A DNA stretch of 64,000 nucleotides, from contig CALTVC010000002.1 of the NCBI GenBank assembly GCA_943912855.1, forward strand, positions 186,001 through 250,000, given 5' to 3'. Shown here one piece after another: positions 16,087-25,392 of this stretch. The stretch's first letter is position 1. Each line of letters begins with the position of its first letter. Made by a program: the position numbers and the translations under genes. The notes below the pieces were generated by a model. It saw nothing but the letters and a program-made list of their open reading frames with translations, ran no database searches and was not told the origin of the DNA. The DNA comes from an uncultured Flavobacterium sp. GTDB lineage: Bacteria > Bacteroidota > Bacteroidia > Flavobacteriales > Flavobacteriaceae.

Positions 16087-17439
16087 TTATTTAATGATTT
16101 TTACGGTTGTACTACCGTTTGCAGCAGTTATGTTAAGCAGGTAAGTACCTTTTGTAAGTACTGACGTATCTACAGCTGCCTGTGTATTGTTTATTGTAGT
16201 ACTGAATACTTTTTGCCCTAACAGGTTATTCACGGTTATATCGTTTAGCTGTTGTTTAGCAGAAATGTTAAGTACATCATTAACCGGGTTGTTGTAAGAT
16301 AATCCTGCTATGGCAAATTTTTCAGTACCTAATACTACTGTTACTGTTACAGCAAAACTGCTACTCTCACATTCTCCTATAGTTTGTGTAGCATAGTAAA
16401 TGGTATTGTTTTCCAGTTGTGTAAAAGGATCAAGTGCTCCTTCACCCGAAGCTGCGTTTTCGGCAGTTGCATACCAAGTTACAGTACCTGTAGCAGTTAC
16501 TGTTAAGTCTTGTAGTGTAGCATCTGGGGCGGTATTGGCTGTTACGGTTTGTGTAGCATCACCTGCAGGTGCATCTGCAACAGTTACCGTTACAGCAACA
16601 GGAGTCCTGTTACTTTCGCAAGTTCCTTCAACCGAAGCGGCATAATACGTGCCTGTTGCCAAAGTGGCATCTTCAGCCAGAGGTGTACCGTTTTCGGCAA
16701 CATCGTACCATATCACACCTGTACCCTGGGCTGTTAGTTCACTTGTTGTTGCAGTGCCGCAAAAATTTTGTGCCTGTGCCGATGGAGCACTTACATTGCA
16801 CGGAAGTGAATACGTAAGCTCTACATCATCAAGGCCGCCCCAGCCTATTGTATTAGGATCACTTAAATTATTTGACCTAAAGGTAAATACAAGATATTTC
16901 TGCGTACCTGTAGCTATGTCTTCGGTAGCCACCGGAACATTTATTTCTGTATAAGAAGCCAAACCTGCCGAAGTGCTCGGGTATTTTTCACCAAACTGAG
17001 AAGCCGTTGGTGTAGTACCCGTTGCAGGTGCTTCATCAAGTAATGAAAGGTACAGGTAATCATTGGGACCTGTTTCAGCATTAATGAATACCACCTCTTG
17101 CTTGTATTTAAACGATAGTTGCACATTGGTAGCATTGGCAGGTATGGTAACCGCCTTGTATAAGTGTACTGTACGGCTACCTGCACTTGTGCCCACCGTT
17201 GTAGCGCTAGATCCAATGAAAGCTGCTCTCTGTCCGATGTAGCCTCCCTGTCCGGTACCTATTTGCCATTTACGGCTGCCGTAAGTAGCATTTTGTACAC
17301 CCCAGCCGTTTTCTTCAAAAGTCTCTCCCAATTCAAAACCTCCTGCACCGGCAGGGTCTATTGCGGTAATGGTTTGCGCGCTTGCTGCCGACGAAATAAG
17401 CGCCAACATAAAAGCAGATATAAACGTAATTTTTTTCAT
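16087..17439 (-). CDS. T9SS-exported surface protein with jelly-roll and Ig-like repeats, unknown function
   Basis: A 450-residue protein with a signal peptide, an N-terminal region of about 190 residues resembling a carbohydrate-binding jelly roll (FELGETFEENGW ... GWGGLDDVELTYS), two Ig-like repeats of about 80 residues (each with GTGVIWYD / GTVTWYAT and a late Cys-Glu-Ser), and a T9SS type A sorting domain (LSYNNPVNDVLNI ... LTKGTYLLNI). No catalytic motif is seen. It sits inside the alginate operon between the cupin and the transporter, so a surface alginate-binding role is plausible but unproven. Confidence 0.8.
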   Translation of the reverse strand: MKKITFISAFMLALISSAASAQTITAIDPAGAGGFELGETFEENGWGVQNATYGSRKWQIGTGQGGYIGQRAAFIGSSATTVGTSAGSRTVHLYKAVTIPANATNVQLSFKYKQEVVFINAETGPNDYLYLSLLDEAPATGTTPTASQFGEKYPSTSAGLASYTEINVPVATEDIATGTQKYLVFTFRSNNLSDPNTIGWGGLDDVELTYSLPCNVSAPSAQAQNFCGTATTSELTAQGTGVIWYDVAENGTPLAEDATLATGTYYAASVEGTCESNRTPVAVTVTVADAPAGDATQTVTANTAPDATLQDLTVTATGTVTWYATAENAASGEGALDPFTQLENNTIYYATQTIGECESSSFAVTVTVVLGTEKFAIAGLSYNNPVNDVLNISAKQQLNDITVNNLLGQKVFSTTINNTQAAVDTSVLTKGTYLLNITAANGSTTVKIIK

Positions 17440-17509
17440 TTTTTAAGTATGGTTTAATTGTTGTTTAAAACTTGGTTCTCAGTTCTTTTAAGGATGTAAC
17501 TCCCTTGTC

Positions 17510-17523
17510 GCGATGTATATCGC
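17510..17523. other. Small inverted repeat in the largest gap inside the alginate operon
   Basis: GCGAT (17510-17514) and ATCGC (17519-17523) form a short dyad in the 123-base gap between the cupin and the T9SS protein. It could be a weak hairpin or an operator. No strong promoter or terminator was recognised here. Confidence 0.3.
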
Positions 17524-17562
17524 AACTGAAGATCAGCATCATGACTATTTAATTTGTAATCT

Positions 17563-17904
17563 TTATTTCAGAAAATCCTCGCGTATCGGGCTAAAGACAT
17601 CTATGAGCATACCCGCCTCAAGGCATACAGCACCATGCCATATATTAGGGGCAATATAAAAAGCGTCACCCGCCTGAAGTATTTTCTTTTCATCATTTAT
17701 ATTCACTTCAAACTTACCCGATACCACATAGCTCGTTTGCGAATGGTAATGCTGGTGCACGGGACCTATGCCTCCGGTTTCAAAAGCCACTTTAACCATC
17801 ATGATGCTAACATCATATCCGGTAATTTGTCGCTTTACACCTTCAGCTACAGGTTCCCAGGGATTTTCACTTTCTACGTAAAATGCGTTGGTCCTTAATT
17901 CCAT
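17563..17904 (-). CDS. kdgF: KdgF-like cupin, unsaturated monouronate ring-opening enzyme
   Basis: A 113-residue single-domain cupin. Metal ligands are visible as H50, H52, Q56 and H90 (HQHYHSQ and NIWH), and the C-terminal D102-x-F104-xxx-R108 trio matches what I recall as the catalytic residues of characterized KdgF. The family turns 4,5-unsaturated monouronate released by exolytic lyases into linear DEH. It lies 9 bases after the PL17 gene, which makes that substrate. Other small cupins share the fold, so the name rests on context plus these residues. Confidence 0.88.
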   Translation of the reverse strand: MELRTNAFYVESENPWEPVAEGVKRQITGYDVSIMMVKVAFETGGIGPVHQHYHSQTSYVVSGKFEVNINDEKKILQAGDAFYIAPNIWHGAVCLEAGMLIDVFSPIREDFLK

Positions 17905-17913
17905 CTTTCTTCT

Positions 17914-20115
17914 TTATTTGGTAATGAGTTGATAATTTCCTTTCCATGTATAATTTTGTCCGCCTATATTAAGCTTGTGCGATTTCTTTGCATCATTTGG
18001 CTTATTGGCAAACATAAGCAGGTAACTTTTTCCGTTACGGAAATTAACCGAAACCGCTGTATAGTTTTCATCTTCGGTCAATAACTTAATGTCCTGTACC
18101 CTGCTGTGTGAATCCTGTACCAGTTCCAGCCTTGGGTCGAAACTGCCATGCGGTTCTATAACACTTATAAAAGTGTAATTGGCTTTGTCCTTAACCCTAA
18201 CCATGTAGCCATTTTCAGCACGAAGGTTAAAGTCCGGATCGTTAGCACCCACCTTTGTAATATCCAGCTTTGTATCGGCTGTAGTAGCTGTGCTTATGCT
18301 ATAAAACTTTTTATCGTTAAGCCAGGTAAATTTCGAAATGCCGGTGTTTCCTGTACCTTCCGCTACTTTCCAAATGTGCTGGTAACCATTTTTTGTTCCC
18401 AAAGGATTAAGTGATGTAAGCGAAGCATCGTACTTAAAATCGGTTTCCATAAGGTGACCGCCGTACATATAGTTAAGATCATAACTATGCTTGGTAGCAC
18501 TGCGAAGACTGTAAACATCTATGATAAAAGGCATATCATCGGCAACCATGGCTACCGTACGTTGCATACCTATGCCTGGGTACGCGTTGTTTTCCTGTGC
18601 GCTTACAATCTGGATTTTTTCAGGATTTGAAATATCACTGAAAATAAGCGCCGGGCTGTGCTCCTCAGCTTTTTTCCATTCGCCACCGTAGTGCGATGTT
18701 TCATCTACAATTACAGTATTATGCGCTACAGACTGCTGTGCATAACTGTCGTTCTCTTTAAGATAACGACCACCGCTTTTAGCCTCTATGTTAATGAAAC
18801 GTGCCGCGCCATAATCCTGTAGTATTTCATTTCCTCCATCGTAGAACAACAACCCAAGCCTGTCAAAATGCCCGTGCCCCATTCCCTGAGAAGCATACTT
18901 GAACACTAATGATAGTTGCTCTCCCTTTTTGCCAACAGTAGCCCTTAACAGAGCAAGTCCGCCCGACTTACCATCGGCTCCATCTGAAATGAGCATCGAC
19001 TGCTTTTCATAAACCGCTTTTTTATCAACTGTTTGTACATCCTTGGCAGCAGCATAACCCGCACCACTCACCAATACTTCATCTTGCATTCTTATAACCG
19101 GCAATAACGAAGCATCTTTGTAATGTGCATAAGCAATATCGGCAGCCATCATAAGCTCTTCCGTCATGATGTTTTTTTCCTTCAGCACATCGTTTATTGG
19201 TAAAAGGAAACCGTTGGCATCACTAAGTTGGAAAATGGTTTTGGTAGCTTTGCCCAACACACCGTTACGGTAGTCAAATATTTTAAGTTCCGGCTGGTTC
19301 AACTGAATAGCCTGAGCGAAGACCATAAACGGTTGCAATGCGTAACGTTGGTAATACGGCCCCTCAGAGTAATACCCGTCTGGCGAAAACAGGTCGTCTA
19401 TCTGTTTCAGGAAACCTGTTTTTTTATCCTTTGCAGAACCGTACAGTGCGCGTTCGGTCATATCTTTGTCTTTCAACACATAACCTGTCATACCCACAGC
19501 GGCAACTGCCCAGGTACCGTGATTGTGGATAAGGTTAAATGTTTTTTTACCACCTTCGCTTTCACTGATAAACGCTGCCATACTTCTGAAAACATCGCGC
19601 TCTATGACCTCGCGGTTTGTTGCGCTTATATTATCCCGTACCAGGTCGTATGCCTGAATGCCGTGTACCAGCCAAACATAGTCGTTAAGACTTTGCCAAA
19701 ACAACTTGCCCGAGTTATTATCATTTTTACGCAGCGGGTGCAATGGCAACCCCGGATATATTTTTGCGTACTCAAGAAGCATTTTCTCTACAAAATCGGC
19801 ATACTTTTTATCTCCCGAAATACGATACACCACACCAGCCGTATACATTTCACGGTAATTAAGCTTGTGCTTTTCATGGGTATATCCTCCTCCATTGTCT
19901 TTTGGCAACGGAACATCTATGGTAGATTTTAGTGCCTTATCGGCCGTTTTTCTTAGCTTTTCGTATGACTTGTTCAGTATTTTATAGTCAGACAAATGAC
20001 TGCTTATATTGGCTGCATCTGTTTTCCTGAGTAATAATACCGGATCTTCCTGCGCCATTGCGGTTACGGGTAGCGCGGCAAGAACAGCTAAGGCAATTAT
20101 GGTTTTAAAATTCAT
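17914..20115 (-). CDS. Oligoalginate lyase, PL17 family
   Basis: A 733-residue protein with a signal peptide (cleaved after AMA), an alpha/alpha-toroid domain (about residues 25-350) and a heparinase II/III-like beta-sheet domain (about 380-720). The catalytic N198-H199 in LIHNHGTW and Y255 in EGPYYQRY align with the Asn, His and Tyr of PL17 exolytic enzymes at the same spacing. It releases unsaturated monouronate from oligoalginates, probably in the periplasm since no T9SS domain is present. It is preceded by the IPT lipoprotein and followed at once by the KdgF gene that takes its product. Confidence 0.95.
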   Translation of the reverse strand: MNFKTIIALAVLAALPVTAMAQEDPVLLLRKTDAANISSHLSDYKILNKSYEKLRKTADKALKSTIDVPLPKDNGGGYTHEKHKLNYREMYTAGVVYRISGDKKYADFVEKMLLEYAKIYPGLPLHPLRKNDNNSGKLFWQSLNDYVWLVHGIQAYDLVRDNISATNREVIERDVFRSMAAFISESEGGKKTFNLIHNHGTWAVAAVGMTGYVLKDKDMTERALYGSAKDKKTGFLKQIDDLFSPDGYYSEGPYYQRYALQPFMVFAQAIQLNQPELKIFDYRNGVLGKATKTIFQLSDANGFLLPINDVLKEKNIMTEELMMAADIAYAHYKDASLLPVIRMQDEVLVSGAGYAAAKDVQTVDKKAVYEKQSMLISDGADGKSGGLALLRATVGKKGEQLSLVFKYASQGMGHGHFDRLGLLFYDGGNEILQDYGAARFINIEAKSGGRYLKENDSYAQQSVAHNTVIVDETSHYGGEWKKAEEHSPALIFSDISNPEKIQIVSAQENNAYPGIGMQRTVAMVADDMPFIIDVYSLRSATKHSYDLNYMYGGHLMETDFKYDASLTSLNPLGTKNGYQHIWKVAEGTGNTGISKFTWLNDKKFYSISTATTADTKLDITKVGANDPDFNLRAENGYMVRVKDKANYTFISVIEPHGSFDPRLELVQDSHSRVQDIKLLTEDENYTAVSVNFRNGKSYLLMFANKPNDAKKSHKLNIGGQNYTWKGNYQLITK

Positions 20116-20124
20116 TATCTTGGT

Positions 20125-21558
20125 TTAATTAAGTAGTCCTGTAACATCTACCGCACCGGCTTCGGTAAGTACCGAGTCGGTTATGATAAACCAGTCGGTA
20201 TTAACTTCCAGTGGAATATTTGCCTGGTTATCGGTAAGGTAGTTAATCCTCATGTAATTACCGCTCACAAAATCGCCTGGGGTAACTGTAGGGAACGCAT
20301 CCCTTAGCCTTACTGCAACCAGTTTCCATTCGCCATTGGTATTGTATCGGGTAAGTTTTTTACTTGCTGCCGATGTCATGTACAGCCTTAGCGTAGGTGT
20401 GGTGTTATTTGTATTTAACCAAAAGTGCAATACCGGGCTGTCGTTAAATGCCCCCGAATCGAAAGCGGTTTTCCAGGTAGTATTTGTAGACTGGCTAAAC
20501 CTCATGTACGCAATGCTACTTCCGGTGTTAGATGGCGAAAGCATGCCTAAATGATGGTAGTTAGTACCTCCCGGAAATGATGGTTGCGGTAATGTTCCGT
20601 TAAGTGTATTAGCGGTAACCTGGTCAAGATTACTGCTGCTGATTACTTCAAGTCCGTGGCTTTCAAAGTTAAAATACACCTGTATGTCGCGGTTTATGTA
20701 CGGAATATTTCCGCTAACCAACTGGCTCGATTCGCCATAAGCAAAAGTGATGGTATACACTCCGGATGCCAAGGTTGTTGGCGGATTGAACGTTACCGAT
20801 GTAGGCGTTAGGGTATAATCAGTTATGGCTTGTGTCCCCAACAGCACCGATGTAATCAGATTAAGATTACTACCTGTTATGGTAACCGGATTTCCTTTTA
20901 TTATAGCCGTAGGATATGCAGTAACCACAGGTGTAGGAATATAAACTGTAAACGACGGATTAAGCACATCGGTAACCTGACCTGTAGTAGTATTGTAGGT
21001 ATAGGTAAGCGCCATAGGGCTTGGTGCACTGTTTGGTGTACGTACTATAATGGTTGTATCGTCCTGAGATTCTATAACACCATCTACACTGCCAAAGGTA
21101 ATTTTTGTAATTACCTGAAGGTTTTCCCCCTCCAGGGTAATGGTTTCATTTACGGTAGTCTGGTCCGGGATAGCAGATTCTATTACCGGAACCGGATACG
21201 TCACGGTAAGTATCCCTTCAGATTCTGCTACCTTATCTGAATTGGTTTCAAAACGTATTTTACCACTTACCGCGCTGGCAGGTACTTTAATAATCATGAT
21301 ACTTGCGTTTTCACGCGAGTAAATTTCTGCCTGGACTTCGCCTATATAGGCACGGGTTACAAAGTTAAGGTTGGTTCCATGTACCGTAACCAGCCCCTGA
21401 ATGGGAGCCGAACCCGGCGAGAAGCTCTCTATGGTAGGCTGTGCCGCCAGTATTTCTTCAAAAGTTTTATCTACTTCTACATCGGCATCGCACGATAAGA
21501 AACCCACGGCAAATGCCATGCAACCTATGTAAAGTATATTTTTATAAAGTTTTTTCAT
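20125..21558 (-). CDS. IPT/TIG-domain surface lipoprotein, probable alginate-binding protein
   Basis: A 477-residue lipoprotein (lipobox ending at C23, then DADVEVD, an acidic surface-export-like start). Three IPT/TIG Ig-like repeats follow (about residues 40-125, 126-210 and 211-295), then a beta-rich C-terminal domain of about 180 residues that resembles a carbohydrate-binding jelly roll. It lies directly after the susCD and PL6 genes, where SusE/SusF-like surface glycan-binding proteins are usual. Binding to alginate is inferred from position, not motif. Confidence 0.82.
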   Translation of the reverse strand: MKKLYKNILYIGCMAFAVGFLSCDADVEVDKTFEEILAAQPTIESFSPGSAPIQGLVTVHGTNLNFVTRAYIGEVQAEIYSRENASIMIIKVPASAVSGKIRFETNSDKVAESEGILTVTYPVPVIESAIPDQTTVNETITLEGENLQVITKITFGSVDGVIESQDDTTIIVRTPNSAPSPMALTYTYNTTTGQVTDVLNPSFTVYIPTPVVTAYPTAIIKGNPVTITGSNLNLITSVLLGTQAITDYTLTPTSVTFNPPTTLASGVYTITFAYGESSQLVSGNIPYINRDIQVYFNFESHGLEVISSSNLDQVTANTLNGTLPQPSFPGGTNYHHLGMLSPSNTGSSIAYMRFSQSTNTTWKTAFDSGAFNDSPVLHFWLNTNNTTPTLRLYMTSAASKKLTRYNTNGEWKLVAVRLRDAFPTVTPGDFVSGNYMRINYLTDNQANIPLEVNTDWFIITDSVLTEAGAVDVTGLLN

Positions 21559-21571
21559 AATGACGTATTGG

Positions 21572-23881
21572 TTAAATTTTGCCCGGAATAATGCCTATAT
21601 CCTTACCATCAGTACCCGCGTTTTTTAGCGGTGATTTGTCTTTTGGCACAAACTTTACCGTATCTGTATAGTTCGGGTTTTTATCCATAAGATTGCTCGA
21701 AACTGCTTTTGCGGTAAGTTTTACTTCACCAGAATTGTATATCAGCGTATTGCTTATGCTGTTGTCTTTACCATTTAGCCTTACAGGATTTATTAATAAA
21801 GCATTGTCATAGAATACACTGTTCTGTATTTTTACATTTACAATCCCTTTATTAAGCAGTACCAGGTCTTTGTCTTTAGAACCTATTTTACTGAATACGC
21901 AATGGTCTACCACGAGGTTCCCTCCTACGGTACTTTCGTCATTACCCCCACGATAGTAATGCAAAACCCACTGACCAAAGTTTGTAAATACTGAGTTTTC
22001 AAATATCACATTCTCTGCATTGTATTTGCCTTTATCATCTTTTTCGTAAGACAGGTTAAAGCCCCTGAAACAGTTCTTAAATATGCTGTTGCTTACACTA
22101 AGTGTATCTGCCATTGTACCTTTAGCCGCACGGAATACCGAGCCGCCTTCAGGATTATTAAAATCGCTTACCTCACTGTTTTTTATGTACAGGCTGTAAC
22201 TGCCCGGCGTATCTTCAGAGGGCGATGAAAAAGCATACTTTGTTGCTGTATTGTCTTTCCCGGAAATGATTACGTTATCTACAGTAAGCCTAGCTCCTGA
22301 TTCAATTTTAAATACATATCCCGGAGTTTTTTCAAGCCCGGATGCCATAGCTATAACCGGCTTGTTTGTTGCATTTTCGGCTTTTATGATAATATCGGCT
22401 TTAGCTATTATAGAACGTTCCAACTCATACTTACCGGCAGCAAGAACAAAAACTGCATTGCCTTTGGCTTTTTTCACAGCTGTTTCAAGTGTTCCGCGTC
22501 CCGGTTGTACAGTAATGGTTTCTGTAGCAGTTATGGCTTTGGCTGTTTTTGTAGTCCAGCTTACTCCTCTTTTGGCAGTCATAGCCGGAGCAAAAACCGC
22601 ATAATCAGGTTGCTGTCCTTTTGGCAACATCAGTCCGTTTTGGTTTACCCATTGTAGCTTTTTAGTTGTAAAGCCTTTAGTATCCTTAGCATTAACTGCA
22701 TCAGCTACATTATTTTTAAAGGTAATACCATCTGTTTTGGCAAACGCGGTAATAAGACTCTCTTTTTCAGAATATACAATGTTACCTTCTATAACTGAAT
22801 TTACAGGAGCAAGGGTACGTTCTTCATCGGCCCCGGCACATAGTTGAAATGGTCCGCAATTGTAGAAAACATTGTTCAGTACCTTGGCATCTTTAACCTG
22901 GTTGTATCGGTTGATGGGACTATTTGGCACGCCATTCATCATAACCAAAGAACCACGAAAATCAGCCCCGGTAAGTCCGCCAAAATAATTGTTCTTAACT
23001 GTATGCCCTTCATTTATTATACGGATACCTCCTGTGTACGGTTTACCATTCCCAAGAAATACATTGCCTTCAGCAACACAGTTATTGCCATGTCTCATAA
23101 CAAGAGAGCCCTGAGATTCCAGGAACAGGTTATTTCTGTACAGGTTACCGCAAGACTTATTAGAGATTACCTCTACTTCCCCATTGCATTTTTCAAACGT
23201 ATTAAATTCCACCACCGTATTAGAGTTGGTCATAGAATAGGTACTTGTCCCTATACGCATGGTTTCTCCTCCGTTAGCGCCAAGTGGCGGCCTTTCGCCA
23301 AAATAGTTATGGTCTATACGGTGGTTGTTCTGTACGCTTTGTTCATCATTAAGCCAAACTACAAGTGTTGTACCATCGTTATTTTTACCATAAATACTAC
23401 AGTGGTCTACACGATTGTTTTTGCCCCAAAGATCTACCCAATGTGTGGTTGCCGATTTAGCATCGGGATTATAATGAGTAATGGCACAGTTAGTAAGGCG
23501 CGAATTATTAGCGTGTTTTTTATTGCTGCTAAAGCTTACTACATATTTCTTGTCCGTAGCACCTTCTTTAAACCAAAGTCCTTTTACTACCAGGTAATTC
23601 CCACTGATTTCCAGCGAAGACTTCCCCGTAAGTGCCACAGCACCCGGAGTCTCCGCCATAAGGAAGATAGAATCTTTGGCTGTACCGTTTGCAGTAAAAG
23701 TTATGGCAGTATCTTTCCAGTTGCCATTGGCCATAATAATGTGGTCACCCGGTTTTACCTTTTCAATGGCCGAGTTTAACTCGGCTGCATTCCCCACCTT
23801 TATTTCAGAAGCCTGCATTGTAAAAACACCTGTAACAAATGCAGCAACCGAAAGTTGTATCATATTCATTTTTGCTTTCAT
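21572..23881 (-). CDS. Alginate lyase, PL6 family, two beta-helix domains
   Basis: A 769-residue protein from the ATG at 23879-23881, one base after the susD stop. A longer frame opening inside susD was not chosen because this start gives the signal peptide. The N-terminal parallel beta-helix has the PL6 catalytic pair K242 (ISNKS) and R263 (VMRHGN) spaced 21 residues apart, and an acidic strand (GEVEV) fit for the calcium site. A second beta-helix follows from about residue 440. This two-domain form resembles PL6 enzymes known to be exolytic. It has no T9SS domain, unlike the second PL6 at 29706. Confidence 0.94.
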   Translation of the reverse strand: MKAKMNMIQLSVAAFVTGVFTMQASEIKVGNAAELNSAIEKVKPGDHIIMANGNWKDTAITFTANGTAKDSIFLMAETPGAVALTGKSSLEISGNYLVVKGLWFKEGATDKKYVVSFSSNKKHANNSRLTNCAITHYNPDAKSATTHWVDLWGKNNRVDHCSIYGKNNDGTTLVVWLNDEQSVQNNHRIDHNYFGERPPLGANGGETMRIGTSTYSMTNSNTVVEFNTFEKCNGEVEVISNKSCGNLYRNNLFLESQGSLVMRHGNNCVAEGNVFLGNGKPYTGGIRIINEGHTVKNNYFGGLTGADFRGSLVMMNGVPNSPINRYNQVKDAKVLNNVFYNCGPFQLCAGADEERTLAPVNSVIEGNIVYSEKESLITAFAKTDGITFKNNVADAVNAKDTKGFTTKKLQWVNQNGLMLPKGQQPDYAVFAPAMTAKRGVSWTTKTAKAITATETITVQPGRGTLETAVKKAKGNAVFVLAAGKYELERSIIAKADIIIKAENATNKPVIAMASGLEKTPGYVFKIESGARLTVDNVIISGKDNTATKYAFSSPSEDTPGSYSLYIKNSEVSDFNNPEGGSVFRAAKGTMADTLSVSNSIFKNCFRGFNLSYEKDDKGKYNAENVIFENSVFTNFGQWVLHYYRGGNDESTVGGNLVVDHCVFSKIGSKDKDLVLLNKGIVNVKIQNSVFYDNALLINPVRLNGKDNSISNTLIYNSGEVKLTAKAVSSNLMDKNPNYTDTVKFVPKDKSPLKNAGTDGKDIGIIPGKI

Positions 23882-23882
23882 A

Positions 23883-25373
23883 TTAGTATCCTGTGTTTTG
23901 TGCAATGTTTGGATTAAGGTCTATTTCGTATTGTGGTATTGGTAAAAAGATTTGATAGTGCTGCAATGGTTGCGTATTAAATGCCGGATGCGCCGGATCG
24001 TTATACTGAAACTCTGTTGCAAAGTGCTGTGTCATTACCACTTCGGCACGACCCGTACGCACTAAATCAAACCAACGATGATTTTCAAAACCAAATTCTA
24101 CCCTGCGCTCGTTTTCAAGCGCCAACTTAAAGTCGAAATACGTACCTACACTGCTAAGATTTAGTGCAGCGGCCGTACCTAACGAACGTGTACGTACACG
24201 GTTAAGGTAATCCAGTGCTTGTGCATCGGGTCCGGTATCTTCATTTATGGCTTCAGCCAAAAGAAGTAATGCATCGGCATAACGGGTTACAATCACATCA
24301 TTACCTCCGTCATCTACATTGGTAAAAGCTGAGTTGTACTTTACAATATGCCTGTCATTGTTTACCACACCCTGATATCCAACCCATTGTGTAGCCATAG
24401 AAGCAGCCTTACGTGGATCTCCTGCTGTGTAAGCCCCGGTAATACTCTCGGTAGGTACATTACGTCCGTCACCATTACCAAAAACCACATAGTTTTCACT
24501 TTGAAGCGGAGCAAAATAATTAGGCAACGGAGAACCTAGCCCTAATCCGCCTGCCTGATAACGTATGGCAAAAAGTACTTCGTTGTTGTACTCATTACCA
24601 ATATCAAATACTGAGGCATAGCTTGGCAATAATGCATGCGTACCGTTAACCACTTCTGTCAGTACCGTTTTAGCTTCGGCAATATCACCCGTGTTCTTTC
24701 TGGTTAGTAGTGCTTTGCCTAACAAGGTTTTAGCGGCATCTGCCGTAGCGCGCCCCAAGCTTGTTCCGCCTTGGGTTTCCGGCAACAAAGTTGTCGCCTG
24801 CCTAAAATCATTTATAAGAAACTCGTAAACTTCACTTTGCGGACTCCTGTCCATAGTCTTAGCCTCGGCACCAGTAAGCGGATGATCTACAAGGAATACA
24901 CCTCCCCACAAACGTACAAGGTTAAAATATACGTGAGCCCTCAGGAAACGCGCTTCTCCTTCATAAGCATTTCTTTTCGCTTCATCTGTAACCACATTTA
25001 GGTTTTGCAATACAATGTTGGCTAAATTTATAACACGGTAACATGCCTGCCAGTATTCTTTTACGTGTATGTTTTGCGACTGTTGTACCTGCCTGTCCAG
25101 CTCGCGCATGGTAAGGTCTTTGGTCTCGGTAGAAGACGGATTCATATAGGTGTTATCCGATCTTAATTCTGTTACCAGCCACTCTATATCCTCCATATCC
25201 TGAAGGTTACTGTAAATGGCTATTACAGCCAGGTTTACTTCTTCCGGAGTACGATAGAAATTCCCTACCCCTATTTCAGATATGGGTTGTAAATCGAGCT
25301 CATTCTCGCACGATGACAATGCCAGCACCCCTAGCAACAACAACCCTACACCTTTTATCTTTATATTTTTCAT
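23883..25373 (-). CDS. susD: SusD-like glycan-binding outer-membrane lipoprotein
   Basis: A 496-residue protein from the ATG at 25371-25373. This start gives the lipobox LALSSC with C22; the upstream extension is not signal-like and overlaps susC. The RagB/SusD helical TPR fold is seen in YWQACYRVINLANIVLQNL, YEGEARFLRAHVYFNLVRLWGGV and the C-terminal ALENERRVEFGFENHRWFDLVRTG. It caps the SusC barrel and binds alginate oligomers at the cell surface. It lies 19 bases after the susC stop. Confidence 0.96.
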   Translation of the reverse strand: MKNIKIKGVGLLLLGVLALSSCENELDLQPISEIGVGNFYRTPEEVNLAVIAIYSNLQDMEDIEWLVTELRSDNTYMNPSSTETKDLTMRELDRQVQQSQNIHVKEYWQACYRVINLANIVLQNLNVVTDEAKRNAYEGEARFLRAHVYFNLVRLWGGVFLVDHPLTGAEAKTMDRSPQSEVYEFLINDFRQATTLLPETQGGTSLGRATADAAKTLLGKALLTRKNTGDIAEAKTVLTEVVNGTHALLPSYASVFDIGNEYNNEVLFAIRYQAGGLGLGSPLPNYFAPLQSENYVVFGNGDGRNVPTESITGAYTAGDPRKAASMATQWVGYQGVVNNDRHIVKYNSAFTNVDDGGNDVIVTRYADALLLLAEAINEDTGPDAQALDYLNRVRTRSLGTAAALNLSSVGTYFDFKLALENERRVEFGFENHRWFDLVRTGRAEVVMTQHFATEFQYNDPAHPAFNTQPLQHYQIFLPIPQYEIDLNPNIAQNTGY

Positions 25374-25392
25374 TTTTCGAAATAGCTTTTTA

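Noticed and set aside
19228..19932. Open frame of 234 codons opposite PL17
   Set aside because: It is antisense to a gene with intact PL17 active-site residues and has no independent start signals.
22844..23779. Open frame of 311 codons opposite the first PL6 gene
   Set aside because: It lies fully antisense to a gene with clear catalytic motifs, and its composition (rich in Cys, His, Ile and Val with no domain) is that of a shadow frame.
23882..23905. Earlier start for the first PL6 gene inside susD
   Set aside because: The eight extra residues precede a good signal peptide, and the next in-frame ATG is placed one base after the susD stop.
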